Shown piece after piece: positions 9,163-18,146 of a stretch of DNA of 61,578 nt (the stretch's first letter is position 1; the number at the start of each line of letters is the position of its first letter). Position numbers and translations under genes: made by a program. Source of the stretch: Burkholderiaceae bacterium (lineage in GTDB: Bacteria > Pseudomonadota > Gammaproteobacteria > Burkholderiales > Burkholderiaceae_E); assembly GCA_027493945.1 (NCBI GenBank), contig JAOSJU010000004.1, positions 1-61,578 on the forward strand, given 5' to 3'. The notes beneath the pieces were generated by a model that saw only the letters and a program-made list of their open reading frames with translations, was not told where the DNA came from and searched no databases.

Positions 9163-9669
9163 ATGACCATCTCGATGTACCAGGCCAGCGTTCCGCGGCT
9201 GGCGAACCTCCTCGAAAACCTGTCGAGGATTCTCGACAAGGCGCAGGCGCACGTCGACGCGGGCAAGGCCGACGTGTCCACGCTGATGAACTACCGGCTC
9301 ATCGCCGACATGTATCCGTTCTCGAAGCAGGTGCAGATCGCCTGCGACAAGGCGCGAAGCGTGGTGGCGCGCCCGGCGGGAATGGAAGTGCCGTACTACG
9401 AAGACAACGAGAAGTCGCTGGCCGAACTGAAGGTGCGCATCGCCCGCAGCGTCGAGTTCATCCGCAGCGTACCGCCGGAGCTGATCGACGGCACCGAGGA
9501 CAAGGAAATCGTGCTTCCGGTCACCGGCAAGGAAACGCGCTACAAGGGGATGCAGTTGCTGCTGGGCCATTCGATGCCGAACGTGTACTTCCACGCGACG
9601 ACGGCCTACAACATCCTGCGCCAGATCGGCGTGCCGATCGGCAAGCGCGATTTTCTCGGGAATCCGTGA
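9163..9669 (+). CDS. DUF1993 family protein
   Basis: Intact 168-residue soluble protein with the DUF1993 pattern: MYQASVPRLANLLENLSRIL at the start, YRLIADMYPFSKQVQIACDKA in the second helix, and the C-terminal LLLGHSMPNVYFHATTAYNILR. The family folds as a DinB-like four-helix bundle and has no known reaction. It follows the reductase by 100 bases and may be separately expressed. The recognition is by family pattern; the function is unknown. Confidence 0.88.
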   Translation: MTISMYQASVPRLANLLENLSRILDKAQAHVDAGKADVSTLMNYRLIADMYPFSKQVQIACDKARSVVARPAGMEVPYYEDNEKSLAELKVRIARSVEFIRSVPPELIDGTEDKEIVLPVTGKETRYKGMQLLLGHSMPNVYFHATTAYNILRQIGVPIGKRDFLGNP

Positions 9670-9747
9670 TGATCGCGGCGGCGCGCGCTGCGCAGTGTCC
9701 AGGTACGGCTGGGCAGGCGCTCGCCAGATTGGGCGGCACGTACCCGG

Positions 9748-10943
9748 TTACTGCTGGCCGGTCACCGCGCCGAACGCCCCTTGGGCACGCATCTCGGCAA
9801 CCCTGGCGTCGTCGTACCCGAGCACCGACCGCAGCACCTCCTCGGTGTCCTGGCCCAGATGCGGCAACACGTTTCGGGCCTCGACCCGACTGTCCGACAG
9901 CTTGTACGGCGCGTTGGCGACCTGGAAGGCTTCGCCTTCGGAGCCGATCATCGCCATCGACTGCCGGTGCATCGCCTGCGGGTCGGACATTGCCTCGCCC
10001 ACGGTGCGATAGCGCGAGCAAGGCACGCCAGCCTTCATCAGCGTGAGCTCGCAGTCGAGCGCAGTGCGCTGCGAAGTCCAGCCTTCGATGATCCGCAGCA
10101 GCGCATCCCAGTTGGCTTCCTTCTCGGCGACGGTGGAGAACCTCGGATCGGTCTTGCCCTCCGGAAAGCCGATTACGTCGAACAGCGCCGCAAGATTGCG
10201 CGGCGTGATCGCCGCCACCATCACCCATCCGTCGTTGGCGCGCACGGGCTGGTAGACCTGGCGCTGCCGTTCGGCGGGGAACTGCGCGTTCTGGACTTCA
10301 TAGATCAGCATTCCCAGCACCGAATCCATCAGTGACACGTCGACGCACTGCCCGCGTCCGGTGCGGTAGCGCTGGAGCAGCGCGGTCTGGATGGCGCTGG
10401 CCGCGTTGATCGCCCCGAGGACGTCGGCGATGAAGATGCCGTTGTTCGCCGGCCGCGGAGCGTCGCCCTGATAGCGGGCGTAGGCGTCCTCGTAGCCCGA
10501 CGCGGCGTGGATGATCGGCGCGTACGCTGGCGCCCGGGACATCGGCCCGGTCTGGCCGAAACCCGAGATCGAGCAGTAGACGAGACGCGGGTTGTCGCGT
10601 TCGAGTGTCTCGTAGTCGAGGCCGAGGCGCTTCATTACCCCGGGTCGGAAGTTCTCGACCACGACGTCCGCCTGCTTCGCCAGTTCGCAAGCCGCCTGCC
10701 GCCCCGAGGGGCCGTGTGCAGGTCGAGCACCATGCTCCGCTTGCCGCAGTTCATCGCCGCGAAGTACGTGCTGATGCCGCCTCGAAACGGCGGGCGATGC
10801 CGAACCATGTCGCCCTCGGGCGACTCGATCTTGATGACGTCGGCCCCGGCATCGGCCAGCACGCGCGTGCACATCGGGCCCGACATCACGATCGTGAAAT
10901 CGACGACGCGCACGCTGTCCAACGCGTCGGTCCTGTTCGACAT
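9748..10943 (-). CDS. Class III (CaiB/BaiF) CoA-transferase (one frameshift)
   Basis: Transfers CoA between carboxylic acids through a covalent aspartyl intermediate. The N-terminus reads VRVVDFTIVMSGPMCTRVLADAGADVIKIE, and later VVENFRPGVMKRLGLDYETL, YCSISGFGQTGP, the candidate catalytic Asp in FIADVLGA, and GRGQCVDVSLMDSVLGML are all family hallmarks. The start at 10943 is preferred over 10958 because a GGAGAAGGA ribosome site precedes it. The frame changes near 10700-10730. Repaired length is about 397 residues. It is last in a four-gene minus-strand operon with two acyl-CoA dehydrogenase genes and a solute receptor, and probably activates the acid that they oxidise. Confidence 0.9.
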
Positions 10944-10974
10944 GTGTTCCTTCTCCATGACGTTTCCCGACCGC

Positions 10975-13245
10975 CTACCCGGGCAAGCCCAGCGCGCGCT
11001 GCGCGATCAGGCTGCGCTGGATCTCGTTGCTGCCGATGCTGATCACCCACATCAGCGAATGGCGCAACTGCTGCTCGAGCCGGCCGCGCATCGGAGCACC
11101 GAGCGCATTCGCGGACAACGTTGCCTCCATCCCGAGCATGTCGAGAGCCGACTCATGGAATCGCTCCATCAGCTCGCCAGCGAACACCTTCGTGACCGCA
11201 GCTTCCCAGGTCGGCATGTCGCCGCGCGCGAGGATCGCGACGCAGTCGAGCGCGAGCTGCCGGCCGACCTCGATCTGTGCCGCGTAGTCGCCGAGCGCGT
11301 CTCGCACGAGCGGATCGAGTCGCAAGGGCCGGCCGTCGACCTCGATCCCGCGAACGTAGTCGCACAACTCTTCGAACTGCCGCGCGAGCTTCATCAGGAT
11401 GCCCGCACCCACGAATGCGCGCTCGGTACCGAGCGACCCGACGAGGATTTCCCAGCCACGGCCGGGCTCGCCCACCACGGCATCGAGCGGGACCCGGACG
11501 TCATCGAGGAACGTGTTGCAGAACTCGCCGTCGTACATCGTCCGGATCGGCCGGCGCGTGATGCCGGGCGTGTCGACCGGCACGACGAACATGCTGATCC
11601 CCGCGTGCGGCGGCTTCGCCGCCGGGTCGGTTCGGGCGGCCAGCCACATGTAGTCGCCCCAATAGGTGGTGGTCCAGATCTTCTGGCCGTTGATGACCCA
11701 CTCGTCGCCGTCACGCACCGCGGTCGTGCGGATCGAGGCGAGATCGGAGCCCGAGCCGGGCTCGCTGTACCACATGCCGTACATCACTTCGCCGCGCAGC
11801 AGCTCCGGCAGGTAGCGCGCCTGCTGCTCCGGGCGGCCGAAGCTCATCCACGCCGCCGCCTGGATCGGTGCGCCGGCGCGGGGCGCGCCAGCGCGATGCA
11901 TTTCCTCGAGGAAGGCCATCCAGTGGTAAGGGGAGCGCTCCTGGCCGCCGAAGTGCGCAGGCCAGGTCAGCCCGAGCCACCCTGTCTCGCCGAGCTCGCG
12001 CGCGAACCGCGGATCGAAGTCGCGGTGCGCCTTTTCGGAGGCTTCGTAGCGCTCCCGTCGCTCCGCCGGCCAGTGCCCGGTGAGCCAAGACCGCACCTCC
12101 TGGCGGAATGCGTTGGCGGATGCTCCGAGGTCGAGCTCGGGCAACTCCAGCCGCGTGGCACCCAGGTAGCGCTCGGCGAGCGCCTCGCGCGAGGCACGAT
12201 GGCCGCCGTGCCTTGCCGCGTCGACGTGCACCCGCCTGAAATGACGCGGAGCCTCGTGCTCCTCGGCGTAGCCGATTGCGCCGAAGGCATGGTGATTCTC
12301 CAGCGAAACCCGGCGCAATGCGGGGCCAGCGTACGCGCAGGTGGCCGCAGCGAAACTTCGCCACTGTTCCGCCCCTCGATCGCGGTGGGCAGCGGCATTG
12401 TCGAGGCTCGCCTGCACGGCCCTCAATGCGAGCAGGTTGTCGGCGAGCTTGTGCTGGACCGCCTGGAAGCGGCCGATCGGCTGGCCGAATTGCCGGCGAT
12501 CCTTCGCATACTGTACGACGAGCTCGAACGTGCGGTCGGCCGCGCCCCAGGCGCGCGCCACGTAGGCCAACCGCGAGATCCAGAGCAGGTCGTCGACGAG
12601 CTCCCGATCGATCGGCACGACGACAGCCGGCGCGCCTCGCAGGTCGATCCGGCAGAGCCCGTCCATTCCCATTGCGCGGGTCGGCGTGACCTTCACACGT
12701 TGCCCCCGGGCTTCGACGAAGGCCAGAGCCGGGTCGTCGTCGACCACGGCGACGAGATGGGTGGCCGCGCTCGCACCTTCGACGAAGCTCAGCCGCCCGG
12801 ACACCGCGCCCCGGTCGATCGACACCACGCCGGCGCCGCGGTCGGGATCGGCCGCGCCGAACGACAGGCACGGATATGCATCGCCACGACGCACGTCGGC
12901 GAGCAGCCGCGCCATGGCCTCAGGCTGGTCGCGACGTTTCCCGAAGGCCGGGTTGAGCAGACCCGCGTCGATCAGCGGCGCCGGGCACGCCGCGCGGCCG
13001 AGCTCCTGCAGGACGACCACCAGTTCCCGCACCCCGCCCTCGGTCGAATCAGCACCGAGCGCCGCGATGCCTTGGCCGGCGAGCTCGCGCCAGATGCGGC
13101 GGAGCGCCGCCGGGTCGGCGCCCCGCTCGACCGCGCCCACGACCGGCCAGGCCTCCCCGAGGAAACCGCGGACCGAATCCCGGAGCAGGCGCCGCTCCTC
13201 GTCGCCGGGCAAATCCGTCGCAAGCGTTTCCGGAGCGTCGGTCAT
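10975..13245 (-). CDS. Tandem two-domain acyl-CoA dehydrogenase
   Basis: One open frame of 756 residues (ATG 13245, GAAGG site upstream) holding two acyl-CoA dehydrogenase domains. The first (about 1-365) is a divergent, shortened unit with RRLLRDSVRGFLGEAWP, YAKDRRQFGQPIGRFQAVQH and HHAFGAIGYAEEHEAPRHFRR. The second (about 375-756) is a full unit with MYGMWYSEPGSGSDLASI, INGQKIWTTTYWGDYMWL and ending SNEIQRSLIAQRALGLPG. Single-chain versions of alpha/beta heteromeric dehydrogenases are known, in which one half carries FAD and catalysis and the other is structural. Heteromeric forms often act on bulky or steroid-type acyl-CoAs, but the substrate here is unknown. Confidence 0.87.
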   Translation of the reverse strand: MTDAPETLATDLPGDEERRLLRDSVRGFLGEAWPVVGAVERGADPAALRRIWRELAGQGIAALGADSTEGGVRELVVVLQELGRAACPAPLIDAGLLNPAFGKRRDQPEAMARLLADVRRGDAYPCLSFGAADPDRGAGVVSIDRGAVSGRLSFVEGASAATHLVAVVDDDPALAFVEARGQRVKVTPTRAMGMDGLCRIDLRGAPAVVVPIDRELVDDLLWISRLAYVARAWGAADRTFELVVQYAKDRRQFGQPIGRFQAVQHKLADNLLALRAVQASLDNAAAHRDRGAEQWRSFAAATCAYAGPALRRVSLENHHAFGAIGYAEEHEAPRHFRRVHVDAARHGGHRASREALAERYLGATRLELPELDLGASANAFRQEVRSWLTGHWPAERRERYEASEKAHRDFDPRFARELGETGWLGLTWPAHFGGQERSPYHWMAFLEEMHRAGAPRAGAPIQAAAWMSFGRPEQQARYLPELLRGEVMYGMWYSEPGSGSDLASIRTTAVRDGDEWVINGQKIWTTTYWGDYMWLAARTDPAAKPPHAGISMFVVPVDTPGITRRPIRTMYDGEFCNTFLDDVRVPLDAVVGEPGRGWEILVGSLGTERAFVGAGILMKLARQFEELCDYVRGIEVDGRPLRLDPLVRDALGDYAAQIEVGRQLALDCVAILARGDMPTWEAAVTKVFAGELMERFHESALDMLGMEATLSANALGAPMRGRLEQQLRHSLMWVISIGSNEIQRSLIAQRALGLPG

Positions 13246-13288
13246 CGCAGCCTTCAATCGTGCCGGATCCTGCGTGGAACCCGCAGGG

Positions 13289-14260
13289 TCATTCGACCTT
13301 GATACCGGATTCGCGGATCACCGAGCCCCAGCGCTTGACCTCGGCCGCGATGCTTTCGCGCAGTTGCTCGGGCGTGCTCGACACGGCGACGAGCCCGAAC
13401 GTGTTCAACCGCTTCTGCAGGTCGGGCATCGCCAACGCCTTGTTCAGGGCCCGATTCAGCTTCGCGATGACGTCCGCCGGCGTGCCGGCCGGAGCGAGCA
13501 GCGCGAACCACGACTCCGCCTGATAGCCGGGGAGCACCGACGCGACGGTCGGCGTGCCGGGATATAGCGGCGACTCAGCGGCCGTGCCGACGCCCAGCAG
13601 CTTGAGCTTGCCCACGGCAATCTGGCTGTTCATCGCCGACGACGGCGATGTAATGAGCAGCTTCACCTCGCCGCCCAGCACCGCGTTCAGCGTCGGCGCC
13701 TGCCCCTTGTACGGCACGTGCACCATCTGCAGCCCGGCGGCACGCAGGAACAGTTCGGTCGACAGGTGACCGAACGAGCCGGGGCCGGCCGTGGCGTACT
13801 CGAGCTTGCCGGAATTCTTCTTCGCGTAGTCGATGAATCCCTTCAGGTCGCTCACCGGCACCTCGCCGTTGACGACGACGAGCATCGGCGAGGACGCGAC
13901 CATCCCGATCGGCGCGAAGCTGCGGATGCCGTCGTAACCCGGATCTTTCTGCATGACCGGCGTCACGGCGACGTTGCCGTTGTTCACGAACACGACCGTG
14001 TAGCCGTCGGGGGCCGCGTTCGCCGTGTCCTTCATCGCGATCGAACCGCCGGCACCAGCCTTGTTGTCGACGACGACGGTCTGCCCGAGGTCGTCCGACA
14101 TCGGCGCCTGCAGTGCCCGCGCCATGATGTCGGTGGTGCCGCCCGGGGCGTAGGGCACGACGAGCCTGATCGGCTTCGACGGAAAGGCCTGCTGCGCCCC
14201 TGCCCCCGCCGCAACGGCGCAGAGCAGGGTCGCAGTCAGGTAACGAGCGAGTCTGTTCAT
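13289..14260 (-). CDS. Bug/TctC-family periplasmic solute receptor
   Basis: 323 residues from ATG 14260, preceded by a strong AGGAGGAGAACC ribosome site. The signal peptide is MNRLARYLTATLLCAVAAGAG, ending at AQQ. Bug-family signatures are clear: FPSKPIRLVVPYAPGGTTDI, GQTVVVDNKAGAGGSIAM, YATAGPGSFGHLSTEL and VPYKGQAPTLNAVLGGEV. These receptors bind carboxylates or aromatic acids and are greatly expanded in Burkholderiales. No TctAB permease is adjacent. It lies between the two acyl-CoA dehydrogenase genes with 31-32 base gaps, so it likely captures the substrate of that pathway. Confidence 0.92.
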   Translation of the reverse strand: MNRLARYLTATLLCAVAAGAGAQQAFPSKPIRLVVPYAPGGTTDIMARALQAPMSDDLGQTVVVDNKAGAGGSIAMKDTANAAPDGYTVVFVNNGNVAVTPVMQKDPGYDGIRSFAPIGMVASSPMLVVVNGEVPVSDLKGFIDYAKKNSGKLEYATAGPGSFGHLSTELFLRAAGLQMVHVPYKGQAPTLNAVLGGEVKLLITSPSSAMNSQIAVGKLKLLGVGTAAESPLYPGTPTVASVLPGYQAESWFALLAPAGTPADVIAKLNRALNKALAMPDLQKRLNTFGLVAVSSTPEQLRESIAAEVKRWGSVIRESGIKVE

Positions 14261-14292
14261 GGTTCTCCTCCTGGGTTGAGCCGGCCCGCGAC

Positions 14293-15433
14293 CTACGCAA
14301 GCAGGTGCCGAGCGATGACGAGCCGCTGGATCTGGTTGGTGCCCTCGAAGATCTGGGCGAGCTTGGCGTCGCGCATCATGCGCTCCACCGGATAATCTTT
14401 CGTGTAGCCGTAGCCGCCGAAGACCTGCACGGCGTCGGTCGTCACGCGCATGGCCATGTCGCTGGCGAAGCACTTCGCCATGCTCGCCAGAACGTTCAGG
14501 CGATCCCAGTCGCCTTCGTCGCCGGCGCGCGCGCACTCGTAGATCAGCGCGCGCGACGCCTCGATCTGCATGACCATGTCGGCGAGCATGAACTGGATGC
14601 CCTGGAACTCGCCGATCCTGCGCCTGAACTGCTTGCGCTCCTTCACGTAGGCCACCGATGCATCGAGCGCGCCCTGCGCCAAGGCCGACCGACTGCGCTC
14701 CGATCGTCGGGCGGTTGAGGTCGAGCGCGCGCATCGACGCCTTGAATCCCTTGCCTTCCTCGCCGATCAGGTAATGCGCCGGTACCCGTACGTTGTCGAG
14801 GAAGATCGGCGTGTTCGGTGCACCGCGCCAGCCCATCTTGCGCTCGTGCCGACCGAAGGAGACGCCCTTCATCTTCTTCGGCTCGATCACGAACGCGCTG
14901 ATCCCTTCCGCGCCGTGATCGCCCGAGGTGCGCGCCATGACCACGATGTACTCGGCCTCGACGCCGTAGCTGCACCACTGCTTGCGGCCATTGATGACGT
15001 AGCTGTCGCCGTCGCGCACGGCCCGGGTGGTCATCGCGCTGACGTCGGAACCGGCCTGCGGCTCGGAGATCGCGATCGCGGTCACGACACCGCCCTTCGC
15101 GACGATCGGCAGGAAGTGCCGGCGCTGCTCCTCCGAGCCGAAGTGCAGCAGCGGCATGATGAACATCGTGTTCAGCCCTGCGATCGAGCCGCAGGCGGGC
15201 GAGACGCGCGAGATCTCCTCGCGCGCGATGCACATCATCGTCAGGTTGCCGTCCGGCCCACCGTAGCGCTCGGGCACCCAGAGCTGCATCAGGCCCATCT
15301 CGCCGTACAGCTTCACGAGCTCGGTGGGAAATCGGTCGGTCTCGTCGATCTCGGCCGCGATCGGCGCGACGTGCCGCTCCACCATGCGGCGGATGCTGTC
15401 GCGAAACGCGACCTGCTCTTCGTTGAACTTCAT
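14293..15433 (-). CDS. Acyl-CoA dehydrogenase (one frameshift)
   Basis: First gene of the minus-strand acyl-CoA operon. N-terminal part from ATG 15433: [59 protein letters not shown]. The C-terminal part reads [32 protein letters not shown] and ends [32 protein letters not shown], containing the usual FAD/CoA C-terminal signature. The frame changes near 14690, just before the RKQF helix. Repaired length is about 380 residues. Read without repair, it runs on into the receptor gene as a false fusion. Divergent from the enoyl-CoA hydratase gene. Confidence 0.9.
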
Positions 15434-15497
15434 GAATCCGGCTCCGGGGCGGGCGCGCGGTCGTCGGGCGCCAAGTCTGCTGAAAGGGTCTTGTCGG

Positions 15498-15514
15498 GAA
15501 TGGATCTCCCATTC
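15498..15514. promoter_or_regulatory. Inverted repeat, candidate GntR operator
   Basis: GAATGG-ATCTC-CCATTC (6-base arms, 5-base spacer) sits in the 124-base gap between the divergent acyl-CoA dehydrogenase and enoyl-CoA hydratase genes. The gap is locally AT-richer. GntR/FCD regulators bind short palindromes in such positions, and a GntR gene is in this divergent unit. Inference only. Confidence 0.35.
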
Positions 15515-15557
15515 ATACTATTCAACGTCAATTCCGATGTCAACAGAGGACCAACAG

Positions 15558-16361
15558 ATGGACTACTCCCGCTACGAGTGCCTAGAGATCGTGAAGGTCG
15601 ATCGCGTGGCGACCGTCACGCTGAACCGCCCCGAGACTGGCAACCGGATCGAGCACCGCTTCCACGTCGAGTTGCAGGACGTCTGGGCCGACCTGGCGCG
15701 CGACGAGGACGTCAACGCGATCCTGCTCACCGGCTCCGGCAAATACTTCAGCGTCGGCGGCAACGTCAAGGGCATGCAGGACCGGCCCGGCGGCGACGTC
15801 TTCGAGGAAGGCGCAATGCTCGAGCCCAGCGGCGGCCGGCGGATCGTGCAGAACATCCTCGACTGCGAAAAGCCGATTGTCTGCGCGATCAACGGCGACT
15901 GCATCGGGCTCGCGGCCACCGTGGCCCTGCTGTGCGACGTCACGGTCGCCGCGCAGGCCGCCCGCATCGGCGACCCGCACGTCAAGATCGGCCTGGTCGC
16001 CGGTGACGGCGGCGCCGTCATCTGGCCGATGCTCGTGGGCCCGAACCGGGCGAAGGAGTTCCTGATGCGCGGCAACCTGATCGGCGCGGTCGAAGCCGAG
16101 CGCATCGGGCTTGTAAACTACGCGCTGCCGGCGGACGATGTGCTGCCCAGGGCACGGGCGCTCGCGCAGGAGCTCGCCGATGGCGCGCCTTGGGCGATCC
16201 GGTGGACGAAGCTGGCGATCAACAAGGCCATCAAGGACCAGTTCAACCTGATCATGGACGCTTCCTACGCGCTCGAGATGTGCACCTTCCAGACCAGCGA
16301 TCATCGCGAGGCGGTCCGCGCGTTCGTCGAGAAGCGCAAGCCGAAGTTCACGGGCCGCTGA
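15558..16361 (+). CDS. Enoyl-CoA hydratase/isomerase family protein
   Basis: 267 residues, intact. The ATG at 15558 has a GAGGA site seven bases upstream. Crotonase fold signatures: VDRVATVTLNRPETGNRI, AILLTGSGKYFSVGGNVKGM (oxyanion loop), NGDCIGLAATVALLCDVTVA and DPHVKIGLVAGDGGAVIWPMLVG. This is the hydration (or isomerisation) step after the acyl-CoA dehydrogenases. The GntR gene starts two bases after its stop, so hydratase and regulator form one transcript facing away from the dehydrogenase operon. Confidence 0.93.
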   Translation: MDYSRYECLEIVKVDRVATVTLNRPETGNRIEHRFHVELQDVWADLARDEDVNAILLTGSGKYFSVGGNVKGMQDRPGGDVFEEGAMLEPSGGRRIVQNILDCEKPIVCAINGDCIGLAATVALLCDVTVAAQAARIGDPHVKIGLVAGDGGAVIWPMLVGPNRAKEFLMRGNLIGAVEAERIGLVNYALPADDVLPRARALAQELADGAPWAIRWTKLAINKAIKDQFNLIMDASYALEMCTFQTSDHREAVRAFVEKRKPKFTGR

Positions 16362-16362
16362 A

Positions 16363-17169
16363 GTGAACGCCCCGTCGCGCCGGATCGCCTTCGAGCCCAT
16401 CCGGCCACGCCGCGCCTTCGAGGAGATCTGCGAGCGGATACGCGATCAACTCGCGGCCGGGGCGCTGGCGCCCGGGGACAAGCTTCCGGCCGAGCGCGAG
16501 CTGGCGCTCCAGCTCGGCGTCGGCCGGAACGCCGTGCGCGAGGCACTGCACACGCTCGAGCGTGCCGGAATCGTCGAACTTCGCAAGGGCGCCAAGGGTG
16601 GCGCCTTCATCCGCCAGGGCGACCCGGGCAGCATTACGCAGGTCGTGCAGGACATGATGCACCTCGGGTCGATCTCGATGGACGAGCTCACCGAGGCGCG
16701 GCTGCACATCCAGGACGCCGTCGTGCGCCTCGCCTGCGAGCGGGCGACTCGGGCCGATCTCGCCGCACTGGCGGCGAACATCGACGCCACCGAGGAAGTG
16801 ACGCGCTCGGGCGACTACATCGCCCGTATCGAGTGCTCGCGGGAGTTCTACCGGCTTCTCGCCGCTGCCAGCCACAACGCGGCGCTGTCCCTCATCGTCG
16901 ACTCGCTGACCGAGATCCTGATGGGATACCTCCGCGCCCGGGTTTCCGCCGGCGCGCGCACGAAGCGCGACCTCATCCGGGCGCGCAGGCGGTTCCTCGC
17001 CCTGCTCGCTTCGCGCGACGCCGATGCGGCGGTGCGCGATATGCGCGCGCACCTGCGCAGCGTGCATCGGTTGCTGACGGTGGACGGAGGCGAAGCGGCT
17101 GCCCCCGCGAGCGCGGACACGAGCACGTCCAGGACGGGGCCACGGCGTCGGGATCGGGCGGCAGCCTGA
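16363..17169 (+). CDS. GntR/FCD-family transcriptional regulator
   Basis: 268 residues from GTG 16363. The winged helix-turn-helix has RPRRAFEEICERIRDQLAAG, KLPAERELALQLGVGRNAVREAL and LRKGAKGGAFI; it is followed by an all-helical FCD ligand domain (DELTEARLHIQDAVVRLACE, ASHNAALSLIVDSLTEILMG). FCD regulators respond to carboxylates or acyl-CoAs, fitting control of the surrounding acyl-CoA genes. The C-terminal 30 residues are low complexity (AAAPASADTSTSRTG, RRR) and may extend beyond the folded domain. It likely binds the palindrome at 15498-15514. Confidence 0.9.
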   Translation: MNAPSRRIAFEPIRPRRAFEEICERIRDQLAAGALAPGDKLPAERELALQLGVGRNAVREALHTLERAGIVELRKGAKGGAFIRQGDPGSITQVVQDMMHLGSISMDELTEARLHIQDAVVRLACERATRADLAALAANIDATEEVTRSGDYIARIECSREFYRLLAAASHNAALSLIVDSLTEILMGYLRARVSAGARTKRDLIRARRRFLALLASRDADAAVRDMRAHLRSVHRLLTVDGGEAAAPASADTSTSRTGPRRRDRAAA

Positions 17170-17368
17170 TCGGCGCCGGCACACGATACGTCGATAGCGG
17201 TGGCCGTGCCGGGGCGCAGAAGGTCGCGCGTGGGCATGAGTCCGGAGAGCCGATCAGCCGTCCACGGGCTGCGCGCGGCCGCGCGCGGCGCGCCCCGACG
17301 ATTCGGACCTGGCGCGATCCCGCAGACTGGCGACCGAGCCCATCAGCGTCATCGGATCCACTGCAGAT

Positions 17369-17557
17369 TCATCGGAGCCAAGGCGCCTTGCTGTGCATCG
17401 TTCGCCGCAGTCGCTCATTGGGCCGGGCCGGGCGATCGAGTCGCTTCAGGAATTCGCTGTAGACCTGCGGGTCGACGTCCATCAGATTGCGCTCGGCGGC
17501 CGGGGTCCGCGGGTCCAGCGTCTCCCAGCGGCGCTTGGTGGTTCTCGCAGTGGCCAT
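17369..17557 (-). CDS. Short DUF1778-like antitoxin, apparently orphan
   Basis: 62 residues. The C-terminal half (DVDPQVYSEFLKRLDRPARPNERLRR) resembles the end of TacA-type DUF1778 antitoxins, in which this segment wraps the GNAT toxin. The N-terminal ribbon-helix-helix part is shorter than normal (MATARTTKRRWETLDPRT), as if residues were lost. No acetyltransferase toxin is seen on either side; 17170-17368 contains no gene I recognise. This may be a remnant. The call rests on a short pattern. Confidence 0.4.
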   Translation of the reverse strand: MATARTTKRRWETLDPRTPAAERNLMDVDPQVYSEFLKRLDRPARPNERLRRTMHSKAPWLR

Positions 17558-17653
17558 GATGTGATTCCCCCACTCAGCGTAGCAGGACTTGGCATCACCC
17601 GCGCTCCGGAGGATACTTTTCTTCTCTTCAGCTCGTTTCCGCAGGTGACCATC

Positions 17654-18020
17654 ATGACGAGCCTTCAGGAAGCATTCCAGCCCATCATCAGGGAACCCGC
17701 CGCGCCCGGTTTTCCGCACGCGCCGCCCAACTGGACGCGCGAGACGGCGGAGAGCATCGCCCGGCAGGAGCAACTGACGCTCGGCGACGACCACTGGGCG
17801 GTCGTGCGCGCGCTTCAGGAGTTCTTCGCCCGCCACGAAGACAGCGGGATCAACCTGCGCGATCTGCACGACGCCCTCGGAGGAGAAATTCCACTTCAAG
17901 GGCGGCATCAAGTACCTCTACACGCTGCTTCCGGGCGGGCCGATCGCGCAGGGCTGCCGCCTTGCCGGACTCGAACCGCCGGCGGGTGCGGTGGACCTCG
18001 GGTTCGGCAGCGTCTCGTAG
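17654..18020 (+). CDS. TusE/DsrC-family sulfur-relay protein (one frameshift)
   Basis: About 121 residues. The family pattern runs through: FPHAPPNWTRETAESIARQE, LTLGDDHWAVVRALQEFFAR, then after a frame change at 17879-17880 KFHFKGGIKYLYTLLPGGPIAQGCRLAGLEPP. Removing one G restores HDALEEKFHF. TusE carries persulfide sulfur in tRNA thiolation and DsrC serves sulfite reduction. Here the chain ends AGAVDLGFGSVS without the penultimate C-terminal cysteine. The only cysteine in the arm is that of QGCRLAGL, the position DsrC calls CysB. Function may therefore differ from TusE. No dsr or tus genes are nearby. Confidence 0.75.
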
Positions 18021-18146
18021 CGCGATCGGCGATCCCGTTCCCGGGCAGGTGGTCCGCGATCTGGCTTGTCAGACCTCCGCTCCGCTGTCGACGGCGCCGC
18101 GCAGGATCAGGCGATCGTTAACCTGCGGCCCGTGCAAGCAGCGGTG

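Noticed and set aside
10507..13302. A 931-residue plus-strand open frame
   Set aside because: It mirrors the minus-strand tandem acyl-CoA dehydrogenase and CoA-transferase genes, which have clear family motifs.
13289..15433. A 714-residue open frame joining an acyl-CoA dehydrogenase to a Bug receptor
   Set aside because: The receptor has its own strong ribosome site and signal peptide at 14260, and the dehydrogenase C-terminus continues in another frame to 14293. The join is produced by a frame break near 14690.
17170..17368. GNAT toxin partner for the DUF1778-like antitoxin
   Set aside because: No acetyl-CoA-binding motif (Q/RxxGxG/A) is visible in either strand of this gap.
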